A DNA stretch of 64,000 nt. It comes from Polyodon spathula (Eukaryota; Chordata; Actinopteri; Acipenseriformes; Polyodontidae). A model generated the notes under the pieces. That model was not told the origin of the DNA. It searched no databases and saw only the letters and a program-made list of their open reading frames with translations. The stretch is taken from the NCBI RefSeq assembly GCF_017654505.1, contig NC_054538.1, positions 49,560,989 to 49,624,988 on the forward strand. Direction: 5' to 3'. Positions 23,291-35,800 of this stretch are shown here, piece after piece (the first letter of the stretch is position 1; every line of letters starts with the position of its first letter). The position numbers and the translations under genes are program-made.

Positions 23291-23700
23291 GAGGGGGTAT
23301 CGCCATCAGATGTGGAATCAGGGTCTTCGTCTGATCCCTCATCAGAGGCCTGGGAGGTGGGCCTGGAACAGTGGTGCAAGGTATGAGCCCACAGCTGGAC
23401 TTGCTCGCCTGGTTTGCGGGAGCGCCACTGCTGATGCCTGGGGTATGGCTAGTAGGGGTACTGCTGCTTGGGCTGCCTTAGCTACAACCTTTTGTTTTGC
23501 CCATTCTGTGAGGAATTGGAAAAAGAGATCCTTATCTGCTGCTGGGATAGGATGGGTGGCAGTTGAAACAGAAGACAGAGGGTCTGGAGCTGTTCTCATT
23601 TTTGCTGGTGCGGAGGTGGCAGTAGTACTAGTACTGTTTTTTTTCCCTAGATTTTGGCCTGAGTTGATTCCTGCCAAGGAGAAGCGCTTGACCCTTTAGC
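23281..23700. other. unassigned GC-rich segment
   Basis: Open on both strands; the minus frame (23342-23677) is rich in Ala, Pro and Ser and might be a gag-like remnant, but I do not recognise it. Confidence 0.3.
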
Positions 23701-23704
23701 AGAC

Positions 23705-23768
23705 ACAGGCCCCGAATGGCCTCCTCTCATTTGTAACGTTTCTTATGTTTTGTGTTCTTATGTTCTAG
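23705..23768 (+). repeat. CR1-like LINE 3' end fragment
   Basis: CGAATGGCCTCCTCTCATTT followed by TTCTTATG and GTTCTTATGTTCT matches the 3' ends of the two long LINE copies. Only the tail is present. Confidence 0.75.
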
Positions 23769-23769
23769 T

Positions 23770-25767
23770 TGACTGAGCTGTGGCACCTGCCACAAACCTT
23801 GTGACGCATTAAACGTGTCTCTAGCCGGTTTTAAAATAACCACAATAAGCCTGGCTAGACAATCAGTTTTTCTTTTTAAATGACATAATATGGACAGATT
23901 AAAATAAATAAAGAAATCACTGTACTGCAAAAGGTAAAGAATATATAATTATCTACCCGTTTGTAGATTAGTAGACTTAGTTTTTGTTCTACGTATGCAA
24001 TTAACAGTATGGTCCTTTAAGCTGAGGTAAAAGTACCTGTCTCGGGTCATTACTTTTAAAAGGGGAGTGGTAAAAACTTCAGGGGTGTGAGTGTGTTTTT
24101 TTCACATCTGGTGGGATTCCGCTTAGATTTGATTGCTCACTGTATCTTTTGGGGGGGGTAAACAGGGTGTATTAGAAATTAAAAAGTTTGTTTTCAGCCA
24201 GTTTGAATAGACTTTTTCCCTGGACGAACCTTGCATCATAATACAACTCTGCTGCTTACCATCTTCACATTATGCTGTGGATTACAAACCTAACGAAGAA
24301 CATACACAAGTCTAAAGCGGATACCAGAAGATCTTTTTGCTTTTTTTCTCTTGAATGGGTGAGGTAACCACAGTTTATTTTCTCGCTGGATTGCTGTGTT
24401 GGAATACTAATCTATGGATATTTGTTTTTCTTATGCATATTTTTTTTGCTAATGAGCTCTTAGCCCATTTTTGTTGTTTTTTTTCTGTTGGTTATTTTTT
24501 GCTAAGAGGAGATTACAAATATTATTTTAGACTTTGGAAGGACTTTAACTGAACACTGTGCTGATGAGATTGCTTTGTTACTTGTGTGGATTATTTTCTG
24601 GTTGTGGGATTTGGAACTCAGCACAACTTTGCTTGTATGTACATTATGGTTGTGTTAATACATTATTTTTGTCTTTGTTTATGAGAAAATAATACAAGTC
24701 TAGTGTTTACTTTGCTGTCAATCAGTCCTTCTGTTCCTAAAGGTTTTTATATTTTTGTATTCAGGAGCAGTAACTAGCCCCAATTCTGAGAACTATCAGC
24801 AAAGGGCTGTTTGTTACAAAGCACCCTGCATATTTACCACACTGTGCTGAATTGAAGTGTCACTGACTCCCATAACCTGCTAAGCCTTGGATTTATACCT
24901 TCTATCACTGTAATTATCATATTACAGCAAGAGGAACAGGGGGGAAAATGAAGATAATAAAAAACAGGCCAGGGATCAAAATTCCACATTTCCAACATTT
25001 TGTTTTTGTCATTCAGTCACCAGGAGTGGTAGTGAAAGTATATTGCCCATTTTAATTTTAACTATATCATTAAAGTTGACAGTTTTAACATGGAAACACC
25101 TCTTTTTAGTTTACTAGTTATAAACATTTAGAAAATCTATAAACTATTTTTCAGTTGACTTTATTTTTAGTGTGCTTGTGTTAGTTACCTGTAGATTTGT
25201 AGAATCTTTGATGAAAGTGCAACTTAACCGACAGTTGGCCGGTTTAGAAATTAACTTTTTGAGGAGGTGACCACTTGGACCACCAGTCAGAAAGAACTGG
25301 TGGCCCATTAGAGATGTTGGTGGCCCCTAATTTTTCTAAGTGAATTTAAATAAATCTGGTAAATAACACAGCGTGAACAAAATAACTGATGCAAACTGAA
25401 TTTTGTTTAATTTTAACAAAAGTATATCACACCTTTAAATTGAATGACACTGTCTGCATCAGCAGTGGAGAAAGGCACTACTAATTATTATTTGAATGAT
25501 AGACACTTTACTCAGATATTAAATGTTCATCACAAAACTCCACCGAATTAACTACAAAGTAGTTTAATTCAATGTTTTTTTTGTTTTTTTTTAAACTATT
25601 GTCTATTCTTAAAGTGTCAAAATACACATTTTCAGTAGCATTACTGAGGTTTTTTATTTGCTGAAAAAGCAAGTGAAAACTGTCAAATTAAACCCAAATA
25701 AAACACAAAATAAAACAAATGTGGAAAAGGTGGTACTGTACAATGAAAAAAAAAACATTGGGCTATT
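23770..25767. other. elp3 intron, unassigned AT-rich sequence
   Basis: About 2 kb with no gene or repeat I can name. Confidence 0.5.
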
Positions 25768-25818
25768 ATCATAACCCCGGTTCACTGAAATAGAAATGTA
25801 ACCATTACCATACAGGTA

Positions 25819-25892
25819 TTAACACTAGAATGACCGCGTTTACAGGCATATACCTAGAACAACCATGACCAGTCAATATGACCGCGTATTAA
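25819..25892. repeat. Short TTAA-flanked element (candidate)
   Basis: TTAACACTAGAATGACCGCG at the left and TATGACCGCGTATTAA at the right, with TTAA at both boundaries (25819-25822 and 25889-25892). The start resembles piggyBac-type ends. At about 70 bp it may be a tiny MITE or chance. Confidence 0.3.
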
Positions 25893-25932
25893 CAACACAA
25901 ATATTACGATGAAAGGACAAATAACTTAAATT

Positions 25933-26240
25933 ACACTGTGTAACACAATTTTTGTTCCTGGGTAGTAAGTGTAATTTCCTAATTGCTTATGCCTCAAAAG
26001 TATAGAAAATGGCTATTATTCCCCACAAACTTTGCATTTGTGACCAGGACAGGTAAATTTCAAAATATCACTATTTCCAATGAGAAAACGGGCGCTTTTG
26101 TGTCTTTTCATTCACATAAAGTCAGAAAAAAACAACATATGAATCCAAATTAACATGTATTTATACTAAAGTAATACAAAAATGACTACAAAAGATTTAA
26201 AAGTGAGTAGTTTTTCGAGATTTACGATTATACTGTAAAT
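25933..26240 (+). repeat. Lone terminal arm of the 51742-54081 element family
   Basis: Begins ACACTGTGTAACACAATTTTTG and ends TTTACGATTATACTGTAAAT. It is nearly identical along its length to 51742-52050 and to the left half of the palindrome at 62410-63061. No second arm is adjacent. Confidence 0.85.
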
Positions 26241-26999
26241 TTACAGGCTGACAAAGGGCGTATGCTCAGCTGCCCAAAGGTAGGGTCTGAGAAGCTGTTG
26301 CCATCAAGCCCAGAAGTGTCGGGAACATCATTACCGTGAGCACAATGTTGAGCTAAAAGAGCTCCAAACAGGTGGCTATTCTTTGCACTCTGCCATCCAA
26401 CAGAGTGGACAGCATGGCCTTTGAGTCCAAGCACACTCCTAGATAAGAGGCTGTCTGAGAAGGCATGAGCTGGCTCTTCGCATGAACCAGTTCCAAACAT
26501 CACCTCTGGCAGCAGGCGCAGCCAGCTGTGCTGATCTTTGAGGCTGCTGGGGCCTAGGGCACCAGTTTGCCGCTGGTTTATGAACACGAGGTGGTCACTT
26601 GGGAAGCAGGCAAACCAGCTCCTCCTTGGATTCCTGCGTGCGATGAGAGCACTGCATCTTGTCCACCGCGAGACCAAATGTATGCCCTTGTGTAATCGGG
26701 GTGTTTAACAGCAGTGTCTTGTCCTAGTCAGGCATGCATGCCTGGGAAAGCCAAAGCTGCCTATGTGCATCTACAAGCACAGCCAGGTTCCTACCCAAAG
26801 ACTGCCCGTTGAGTTTGGACACACAGAGCAGGTTCTTGTTAACCATGCGCAGCTCATCGTGGTGATGGCCTGTGGTTCTCAGAAAGGGACCTCAGCAAAG
26901 GGCACTGGTAGGCTACCACGATGCTATTATATGCCCAGCCTTGCAGTGAACATACTGGCTGAATAGGCATGATTGAGGATCACCTCAGGAGACCCATAA

Positions 27000-27121
27000 G
27001 TACATAAAGTTTACAAACGAGAGGCCATTTGACCTATCTTTCTCATTTGGTTGTTTGTAGCTTATTGATCCCAGAATCTCATCAAGCAGCTTCTTGAAGG
27101 ATCCCAGGGTGTCAGCTTCAA
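27000..27121 (-). repeat. CR1-like LINE 3' end fragment, reverse
   Basis: The reverse complement encodes the end of ORF2 (ADTLGSFKKLLDEILGSISY) and the short 3' untranslated part of the LINE. It sits inside DIRS-like remnant 1. Confidence 0.8.
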
Positions 27122-28579
27122 CCCAGCACTGCTTGTTGGGGCAGGTAGTGTCCTTGGACAGGAACGCTAATTAGACACCTGGACCAAGATGGCAATAGAA
27201 GCCTCCACCAGCCCAGCTTCTCCGCATCATAGGGTGTCCATCGACCGGGAAACAGCATGAGCTGTTACCGGGTGATCACTGAAAGACTGGATTTCAAAAA
27301 GAAAATCCAGGTGCACTGGTGAGGACACGTCAAAGATGTACTGCCTTTGTTTGCCTTCTGTAGGCTAGGGTGCTTGCAAAATTGCAGTGGCCCCTTTGAT
27401 AAGTGGCAGAAGATTTGTCCCACAAATAATGATTGGTTTGGTTGCTGTCTAAACCTTTGACTGTTAAAATAAGCCCTATTGATGGCTGCACCTTTCCTGG
27501 ATGTTGGGCACAATCTAATGGTCTGTCTTGCCTCCATCTGTGCCTGGAAGTCCTTGAGGCCAGTGCCGAAGAGTAGGTCCCCTCTAAAAGGGTGGTTCCA
27601 GTATCTTTGTGTGTCAGGGGTTAAGGCCGCTGTTTTCATATGCAGGCATCGTTTTACAGATGCAGCACTAGCCACAGCCCTAGCATTGGTGTCTATGCTA
27701 TTGCATGCAGTCTGTAACTGGATTTTTGCCCTCTTCTGCAATCTGCATGACTAGTTCAATGTTCTCCGGAGTAGGAGTCTGTAAGAAAGCAGACAGATAG
27801 CTCCCCATCTTTTATGGTTTTCTGGTATCCTGTAAAACTTGTAACTCTGGGAATATTTGGTGCAGCAAAAGCTGGCTTACCCCATAAAAAAATCAATGGA
27901 CCTCCAAACTGCCTCATGGAAGGGGAAACCTTCAAAGGCTTTCCTATCCTTTGCATCAATGATGCTTAGGAAATCATTCTCTTCAGTACCCGTCTGGGTA
28001 GTAATTTTGAGGGATGATGAAATTCTTTTTAAAACCGCATCTGCATTAGTATACACAATTGCAGTACCGTCTCCAGCAACTGAAGCGTCTTCATCTGGCC
28101 CGGAGTCTGTGACATTATCGTCTCCCAGGCTGTGTGCATCTGCAGAGTAATACTGCTCCCACACAATCCACTCTGTTGCATTATCAGAAACCACCGGCCG
28201 GTCTACTTGCTGGGGAGGCACAGCAAGTGCCTTGAGCTCTCAAACTCCTGCAGCCACTGGAAAAAAAAGACCTTTGGTCATTGTTGGCATCGTTACCTGT
28301 GCAGGAGTTGGTTGGAATTTCAGTTAAGGATGCCACTGTTTTCACAAGCATGTCTTAACCATTAATGTCACGGTGTGTTTTGCAGTTCTCTTTCTTGGGG
28401 GAGACAGGATGTCCTGTTTCTCCCTGCAACTGCTTAGCCTTTTTGTTGTTGAGGATGAACAGCAAGTTCTTTCCAACAGTGGAGCTGGGTACGAAACCCC
28501 GCTACCACCCCTGCGATGACTCGGGAGCGGTGAAGACGAACACGACCTCCAAAGCATATGCCGTCAGCCGACTGCTTCT

Positions 28580-28860
28580 TTTTTCACTCCGCAGGCCCCA
28601 CATGCAGCCAACTCAGAGCTACAGCGTCGGAGGACAACGCAGCTCTGGGCAGCTTACAGGTAAGATTGCAGTGGCCCAGCCTGTCTACAGGGGTAGCTGG
28701 TGCGTGGTGAGCCAAGAACATCCCGGGAGACCTAAGCCCTCCCCCCCGGGCGGTGCTCGGCCAATTGTGTGCCGCCTTCTGGGAGCTCCCATCCACAGTC
28801 AGCAGTGGAATAGCCTGGAATCGAACCGGCGACATTATTCAGGACTTTGACCCATGCCCT
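28580..28860 (-). repeat. tRNA-derived SINE, reverse orientation
   Basis: GGAATCGAACC near 28818 is the reverse complement of a box-B-like GGTTCGATTCC. The preceding GCTCGGCCAATTGTGTGCCG and CTTCTGGGAGCTCCCAT are typical of a fish SINE I know from memory. The left part (CAACGCAGCTCTGGGCAGCT) is shared with 51050-51290. Adjacent 28862-28960 (TTCTTAGCAGACGCCCTTAT) is another common fish repeat. Confidence 0.55.
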
Positions 28861-29061
28861 TTGGCTTATTTATTTTATTTCTTAGCAGACGCCCTTATCC
28901 TGGGAGACTTACAGTTGTATACAAAAAATATATAGTACAATTGAGAGCAATATATAAAATACATTGACTTCAGTCCTAACAAGAGCAAATACAAAACACA
29001 GTACGATTTGATATTGGGACTGAAGAGAGTCGTCATTTTGAGTCATAATGTTATTACTGTT

Positions 29062-32000
29062 CAAGGGCGTAGGTTTTGTTTGAACACTGGTGGGGACACA
29101 ATTTTTTAGGGGGACAGTGTCTCGGTCGCTAGGGGGGTCTGGGGGCTTGCCCTCACGGGAATAATTTTTTTTGGAGAGCTGTTAAATGGTCACTTCTGGT
29201 GGCTTGAAATGATTGCTGGACATGAAATCGGGGATAATTTGATTGGCATGAAATTGGCTGGTATACACTCAAAACACTATGATAAAGTGGCCCTCCTGGA
29301 AGCTAGTTTGACATCCCTGCTATAGAATTACTAATAACCTGAATTATAACCTAGCCCAGCCTTACTGTAAGCTACCAATACCCCTGCTGCTACAAGCATG
29401 AGCACATGCATGCTTACGTGTGCACACACGCACAAGATACTGCATTGTAGAGGGCATAAGTTTCAAAAAACAGTTATAGGTTTATTCATATAGAGTGCAG
29501 TTAACAGTCTTGCTTTTAGGCCTGTAGTTAACTGACACAAACATTTATACCTAGCTAACATTAGCTTGCTTGCCAGCTACATTTGCTTCCTCCTGCTGTA
29601 AAGTGCAGCTTCCTCTTCCTTGCTTCTATGTAAAAGACCCAAACACATGCCTACGTCTGTCACTGACAGAAACAAATTGTTGGCAGAGCGCTCTGGATCA
29701 ATAAGGTCCAGTTTGTTCTGATCGACATGGCACACTGCAGAGTTGTTTAGGTGCATTTGTGACATTGTGGATCTGAGCCATGTTTTCAGTCTTCTGAGTG
29801 CGCTGAAGCTTCTTTCAGCTTCTGCTGAGGACAAGGGAACGACCAACAACAGCCTAACAAGGGCCTCAACCTGACCAAACAAGCCTCTAACCTCAACTGG
29901 CATAGCTCTTAGGATATCTGCAGCTTGTGCGCTGGACTTGTAGGTGTTCTTGGAAATGAACATAGTTAGTTGCACTTTCAAACTCTCCCTGTTCAGCTCT
30001 GGGTACAGATCTACAACCTCATCCATTCCCCCAGTAAGGAGAACTTTCTCCAGTTTCAGAAGGATTTGTAAATCTGTCTGGTTAACCGCTCTGTAAACTG
30101 TAAATTCACTGTGTCTAACATTTTGTAGAATTCAATCCTGTAGTATTCTTCAGGTGACTTTGGAGAATGCTGGCTTGCCCCACCACTATATCGTTTCGGT
30201 GGCTGTCTTTGGTAAGGCATTTGAATGGGCTCAATACCAAGGGAGTCAACCACTGCCACTGCCTTGTCAAACACATCCTGGAAGCTTTCCTCATTTCTTT
30301 TGCCTTGAACAGTGGACTTGACATACTCTATTGCAGCTTGCATTCCTGTAATGGTTTGTGTCTGTTTTTGCAGAGACTTATTCAAACACTCTAGTTTGAT
30401 GTTAGAAGGAGTCCAACGGCAGTTTTCCCTTTCTAGAATCTGTCTAGGAGACCATTAGCCCTCAAACCTTTGTCTGATCCATTAGAAGCCATCTCTTCCA
30501 AACTAGACAACATACTGTCATACTGAGTTGACAGCCTTCCCTCGGACTGTCCACCTGGTCGGACACAGTAGTTTTAATGCTGTGTGGTGTCCTCCTGAAC
30601 TGGTAGAGACCTGATGGATGTTGCAATGTCTCTGACAACTGTATTGCCCAACAAGTTCAAAAACTCATTTTGGGCCTGAGGACTGTCATAATCATGATAA
30701 CCAAGTAGAGAGAGTCGGGTCATCCTTCCCTAGGAATTTTAAAAGGTGGAATACATTCCCATCATTTGCCTCATGGCCTCAAAAGGCTCCACCCTGGAGC
30801 CTTTCAAGGCAAGGTACGGCACTGAACCCACAACCTTCTCAAGACAATGCCTTGCCTCTTTCTGTTTTTTTGCCTAGGCACTTGACAGTTGTGCATCTAC
30901 TGGCCTTGCCTCTTTGCCATTAACTGTGACAGCATGATGGTGGGATCTACTACGGTGATGACAATCAAAGCTAACTAGAGCATTCTTCCTGTTATTGAAT
31001 CCCTTTGAGGAAAAAAGCAGTGTCTGCTCTTTTTTTCCCCCCAATGTCACCTCTTGATGTTATATGCTTTGACACACTGGAAACACAGACCTTATTTGAC
31101 AATCTCTGTACTTCTATATACTTAGGGTCAGGTTGGTTTTGCTTGTCTTCAACAATATCCATAACATTGACATCTTTGCTACTACATTGATCTTCACTGG
31201 AACCGTCACTGCCACTCTCACTTACTCCCTTCCTACCATGCAACCCTATTGCTCTGCTTGCCTCTCCTGTGCCTGTGCTGCTGCTTGTACCTGGTTGCAT
31301 TGCTTTCAATGTAAAATAATACATTGATGCATGACATATATAGAGAAAATATATGGCTCTGCTAACTATTTATTACTGTACAGCATTAGCCTGCTATCAT
31401 ATCACAGTGTGCCTCAAACAATAATATATCTCAAACATATATCTCAACATTTTCACTGTTACAATCACTAAACCATTATAGACCTCACCTACCCCTGTAC
31501 TGCTTTTACCAGGCTGCACTGCTTCATTCACCTGATAAAATGATAAATTGATGCATGCTGTTTGAGAGAAAGTATGAGTAAGTTATTTTAACATTTGCTA
31601 TGAGAATCATTATCAATTGTGTTTATTATTTTAATGACATCTTCCAACCTACTTAAACTGACTTTTCGTAAAAAAAAAAAAAAAAAACGTTCTCATGTCC
31701 ATCTTTCTTTTTTTGGCTGCCAATCTGCTTTAGTCACCTAAAGCCAAATTGAAGTGATTAGCTAACTTTAGTTGGTTGACGATATCAAATCTCTCTCTCT
31801 CTCTCTCTCTCTGGGTTAGCAGCTAGCAATGGGTCGCTAACGTAATATACCTACCTACCTACCGGGTAGGTTTATTCACTCAAACTATATTGCTGACAAC
31901 CTGATAATACTTTCAGCCCAGTGGCTCACACTCATATTAGACTGATCGGCAAGCAGCAACTTCTGATGCGGAGTCCAGCCTAAGCCAGCAGTTCTCAACC

Positions 32001-32950
32001 TTCTTTTTTTACTCAAGACCCACTGAAATTCATTTTTTATATCTGCTCCCGCCCCCCTTTTTAATTTAACTTTTAATACATATATTTTTTTATTACTGAC
32101 TATATAATATAGTGCGTTTATTTAGCCTCCCGGACAGTCATACTGTCCATGCAATCAAATACATATACACTGTTTAGATTTGCTTTTTACAAACACGATA
32201 TAAAAAATATCAAGCAAGGAGTAAGTTAGTTACAAGGGAGGAAGGAGGACGATAGAATTAACATGACAATGCATTAACCAACAAACACAAACTAAATATG
32301 GAATTAAACGAATTATATTTATTTTTATTTTTTATGTAAATGGGAAAATTGTGGCACAACATACACCGTTTTTTATTTATTTTAAACACGAGAATTACCT
32401 TTCCCTCCCAAGTCCTTGTGCACTTTCGCACCTCAATGAAAACAACACAGACTCTGCTTGGTCCCTGACGTCAGCCGTCAGCACAGAATCCGTGCTAGTG
32501 ATGCATTATGGAATTTGTAGTTTTCTTGTCTACTGATTGCACCCCAAAACCCCACCAAACACCTACACATCCCAGGGTGCCATTCTTTTTAAAGCTACCG
32601 GTATCTCTTTTTCTCTCTAATAACTCGCTGCACTCAAAGGGCGAAATCGGGAGTATCATTTGGCACATCACTGTTACTATTAATAGTACGTTATTATTCA
32701 AAATGTTCACTGCCCCCTTCCCCCCCCCGGCTGAGAACCCAGGGCCTAAGCCAATCAATTTAGCGGGCTTTTTTGGAGGCAGGAGGAGCAACGAGGGGAT
32801 CTTGATAGAGTTAAACCGTTGTGGAGCAGATAAAATTACATGACAAAAGACATTTCAGAGTTATCAAAATTATTGGTAGGGACAATTCATCGGTCCCTTG
32901 ACATTGGTAGAGACAAGTTCCTACTGTCCCTAGCTAAATCTACGCTAGTG
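29062..32950 (-). mobile_element. hAT element, complete by its ends, decayed inside
   Basis: Left end CAAGGGCGTAGGTTT and right end AAATCTACGCTAGTG are imperfect inverted repeats. The flanking 8-mers TTACTGTT (29054-29061) and TTATTGAT (32951-32958) match at 6 of 8 positions, as expected for an old hAT target duplication. The transposase lies on the minus strand. A (CT)n tract lies at about 31791-31812. The right third holds no recognisable coding. Confidence 0.75.
29577..31324 (-). pseudogene. hAT transposase, degenerate
   Basis: The C-terminal piece (30026-29577) contains VEALVRLLLVVPLSSAEAER followed by SFSALRRLKTWLRSTMSQ, the conserved hAT dimerisation region. Upstream pieces (30385-30056 and 31324-30992) are in differing frames with stops between. 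The resemblance is to the group annotated as zinc-finger MYM-like or TTF-type hAT proteins. It cannot encode a full transposase. In an active element it would cut and join DNA at 8-bp targets. Confidence 0.8.
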
Positions 32951-32989
32951 TTATTGATTTGTTGGTTTCAGTCCTTTATGTTGCGAACG

Positions 32990-33500
32990 TGATTACGGTT
33001 AGGAACTATCACTTACTTGCTGAATTGTACAATTATTTTGTGGATTACTTCTTCCATCTCTCCGGATTAACAAAAGGTAAGTTTATAGATTTTTATAGCA
33101 AATTTGACTGAGACTGATGAAGCATGTGTTTCAGTATATCTTGAAAAAAAGCTGTGTGGACGGAAGCGTATGCCTTTCCATGTAACAATGGTAGTGATAA
33201 TAATAATCCACCTGTAGGCAAAACTTACCTTCTGCCTTGATCTATCCCATTTATTTATGTTATGCAGAGGTGTTGTTTATATTTCACATTTTATATTATT
33301 GTTTTATAAGCACTGTAAGTCTGATGGAGAAAAGTAATTCTCTCTCTGACTGTAGTAAGAAACACTGTTTTTCCATCACTCAGCTGAAAGCAGTTCCCTG
33401 CCTATAGTAGCTTCAAAAACGAAACTGCAAACTAAAAACTGATTCACTTTCTTTTTGTAAATGGACAGATAAAACTATCCTATAATTTAATGTTTATTCA
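32990..33500. other. unassigned sequence
   Basis: No gene or repeat recognised. Confidence 0.4.
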
Positions 33501-35800
33501 ATTGTGTGTATTTACATGTCAGGAAGATTAAAGTGTGAAGGATATCTAATGATATAGGGAGCTGGGAAGGAGCAACATGGGGTCTCTTGAGGATCTCTCC
33601 GAGTGCCACGCAAACTGATGGGATGGAAAGGAGTGTGTGGAAGGGACGGAGTTGAGGTGGCAGAAATACTGAATTCTGGAGATGTAGGCTTTAATGGTAG
33701 GGGGGCTAAGAGAAGAGAATTCCTTGCATGGGCGATGGAGGCTAGAATCCGATGCTCATTAAATCGGAATGGGATGTAGTTGGTTTTTGAGTGCAGAAAG
33801 TTGTATGTTTTCATCCGGTGGTGTATGATGATTTGGTCGCTGGGGCTAAGGCTGCAGCCATGTAGTGGCAAGCAAATTACAGAAGGTTGGAGTGTGCTGT
33901 ATTTAGTTGAATAGAAGATGTCGGTGTTGCGAAGTTTGTGAGGGCTGAGGTGGCAGTTGGAGCTGAACGAATATATGAAATCGGCTTCTGAGGAAGCTCA
34001 GCAGTTTTTGCGCCTGATTCCGGAAACAAAGGCAGAGAGATGAGATGCCGACCATCCTTCGAGTTAACGAATACGGGATCGATCAGCAGTTTGCTACCAT
34101 CATGACTGCTTGGAATGGAAAAAAAAAAAAATCAGAGATTTGGGTTTCACAACTCCAGTCATTCTCCTAATAGTGGAACTCTAACTCAAAATCAAGACAG
34201 ATTTCCAGTCTCGTACCACGTCTCTCAACATATACTAATGCTTGTAGTATCTGACAGGATGAGCGGATATATGACAAACTTGCTAAAGGAAAGCTGGAAG
34301 CTCTGGAAGAGGGCAGTTGTAGATTTAAACAGTAAACTAAAGCAACTTTCGCATGCTGTAATAGTGAGCAGATCTGAAGAGGGAGCCGAGATTTGCTATA
34401 GTGAGGAGATAGTAACAGTAGAAATGAGATCTGCTGAACAGAGAGAGATCTGAGGGAGTAAACGATGGAATGCTGTCAGTAGTGTGCAGGCCTGCTGTAG
34501 AGAGCACACAGCTGCTGAATGCGGTGTAAATTGGTATTTGAGAGTTAAGGCGTTTTTTAGATGATGTTAGAGATGGGGCTGCCTTTGGGCAGAGATGAAG
34601 AATGCATAGATCTGATGCCGCTGCAGAACCTAAGAGGATGGAAATGCGTTGCTCTGAGGCTGCTGTAAAACCTATTGATTTTTATCAGGAGCAGTCTATG
34701 AGTGTATTGTCTATTGCGGTGTAGGAGAAAGCTTTGACTGAAATGTTGAAAATTGTAGGATATAGTTTCCGAATGTGATTGGTAGCTCAAATTGAATGAA
34801 ATGGACTTTGGAAGTTGTATTATGTGCCTTGATGAAGTTGGGGCAAATGAGGAAGAGCAAATCCAGGAATGGATGCAAGAATGGCCTGAAGCAGGGAAGC
34901 TGGAAATTAATGTGACGATAAATTCTTAGCATCTCAGAAAGCTGCTAAGCTTGGCTTCATGACCAGGTCCATAAGGGGAGGGGTTTGGATTTGAAGAATT
35001 CAAGTTAATATATGTAGCAAAAAGGTTGAGGCAGGAGGGGATTGAGAATCCCTCGGAGTGACAACTGCAGGAATTGATAGAAAGTTTGGAGTGTGCGGGA
35101 TTCGCAACAATAGCAAACCATCTTAAATTCTGTATAGCATGTGGTGTTATGCTGCCATCTAGAGGTTAGATTGAAAGTGAAGTAGGGTATATGTCATTAT
35201 TGCAATTAAAATCCTTGTTTGTGTATAAAACATTTGCTTTAGAATGGTTAGTGATGTATATAAATAAGTTAACATAGGTCTACAAGAGGAGCCTGCAGTA
35301 TTTAGGTGTCACAATTCGCTCTCACGTTGCAAAAGCGCAGCATAAGGAGACAGAAGATTGCAGTACTGAGGCACAAGCTCAGAGTGCCTGTCAAATCTGC
35401 CTGGTCGCCATGGCAACTTACCACTTGCAGTAGAACTCGAACCCTAGTCGTGGTAACCATGGGGTGTGAGGCGCCGGTGGAAGAGTTGTAGTACAGCAGT
35501 GTCATTGGAGCCAGTCTTTCTGATGAAAACGCAGACCAATTTAAGTAATGAAGCTGCGCTTTGAACGGCGCTGTAACCGGGCTGGAGATTGGATGGAGCA
35601 GGAAAGATTAACGTTGGAGCTCCTGCAGCTGAATAGAGAAGCTGAATGATGGGAAGAATCACTTGAGCAGATAGGGAAATAGTTGATAAGATCCTGGCAG
35701 CGCTGTGCAGTGAAATGACCAACAGAGAAAGGAGCAAGGTTTTAAACATTAAGAGAAGATGTTAAGTTGAAGCAGGAATGATGGGGTCTGCGCGTTTGCT
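33500..35800. other. Purine-skewed unassigned segment
   Basis: The plus strand is visibly rich in G and A over about 2.3 kb, unlike the T/A-rich flanks. Open frames such as minus 33871-33512 and plus 34115-34453 have no domain I know. It may be an unrecognised retroelement body or an old duplicated segment. Confidence 0.35.

Larger units (their letters stand above)
25768..28560 (-). mobile_element. DIRS-like retrotransposon remnant 1 (gag region, broken)
   Basis: The left end carries CATAACCCCGGTTCACTGAAAT and AATGTAACCATTACC, shared with the end at 49325-49390. Minus-strand coding pieces run 28557-28342, 28221-27877, 27959-27756, 27741-27265 and 26677-26228, changing frame repeatedly. Recognisable segments are SIIDAKDRKAFEGFPFHEAV, KPAFAAPNIPRVTSFTGYQK and PFRGDLLFGTGLKDFQAQM, which resemble DIRS-group first ORFs. 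The family link rests on remnant 2, which also has DIRS-type RT and RNase H pieces. It is interrupted by a repeat arm (25933-26240) and a LINE tail (about 27000-27121). Confidence 0.6.

Noticed and set aside
23290..23699. Continuation of the 190-residue plus-strand open frame
   Set aside because: Only the first part resembles a LINE reverse transcriptase; the rest has no family resemblance and the opposite strand is equally open.
27265..27741. Possible stand-alone host gene (158 residues)
   Set aside because: It continues in other frames on both sides and resembles DIRS-type ORFs, so it is treated as part of a broken retroelement.
31792..31813. CRISPR-like or satellite array
   Set aside because: Simple (CT)n dinucleotide repeat; no spaced direct repeats anywhere in the window.
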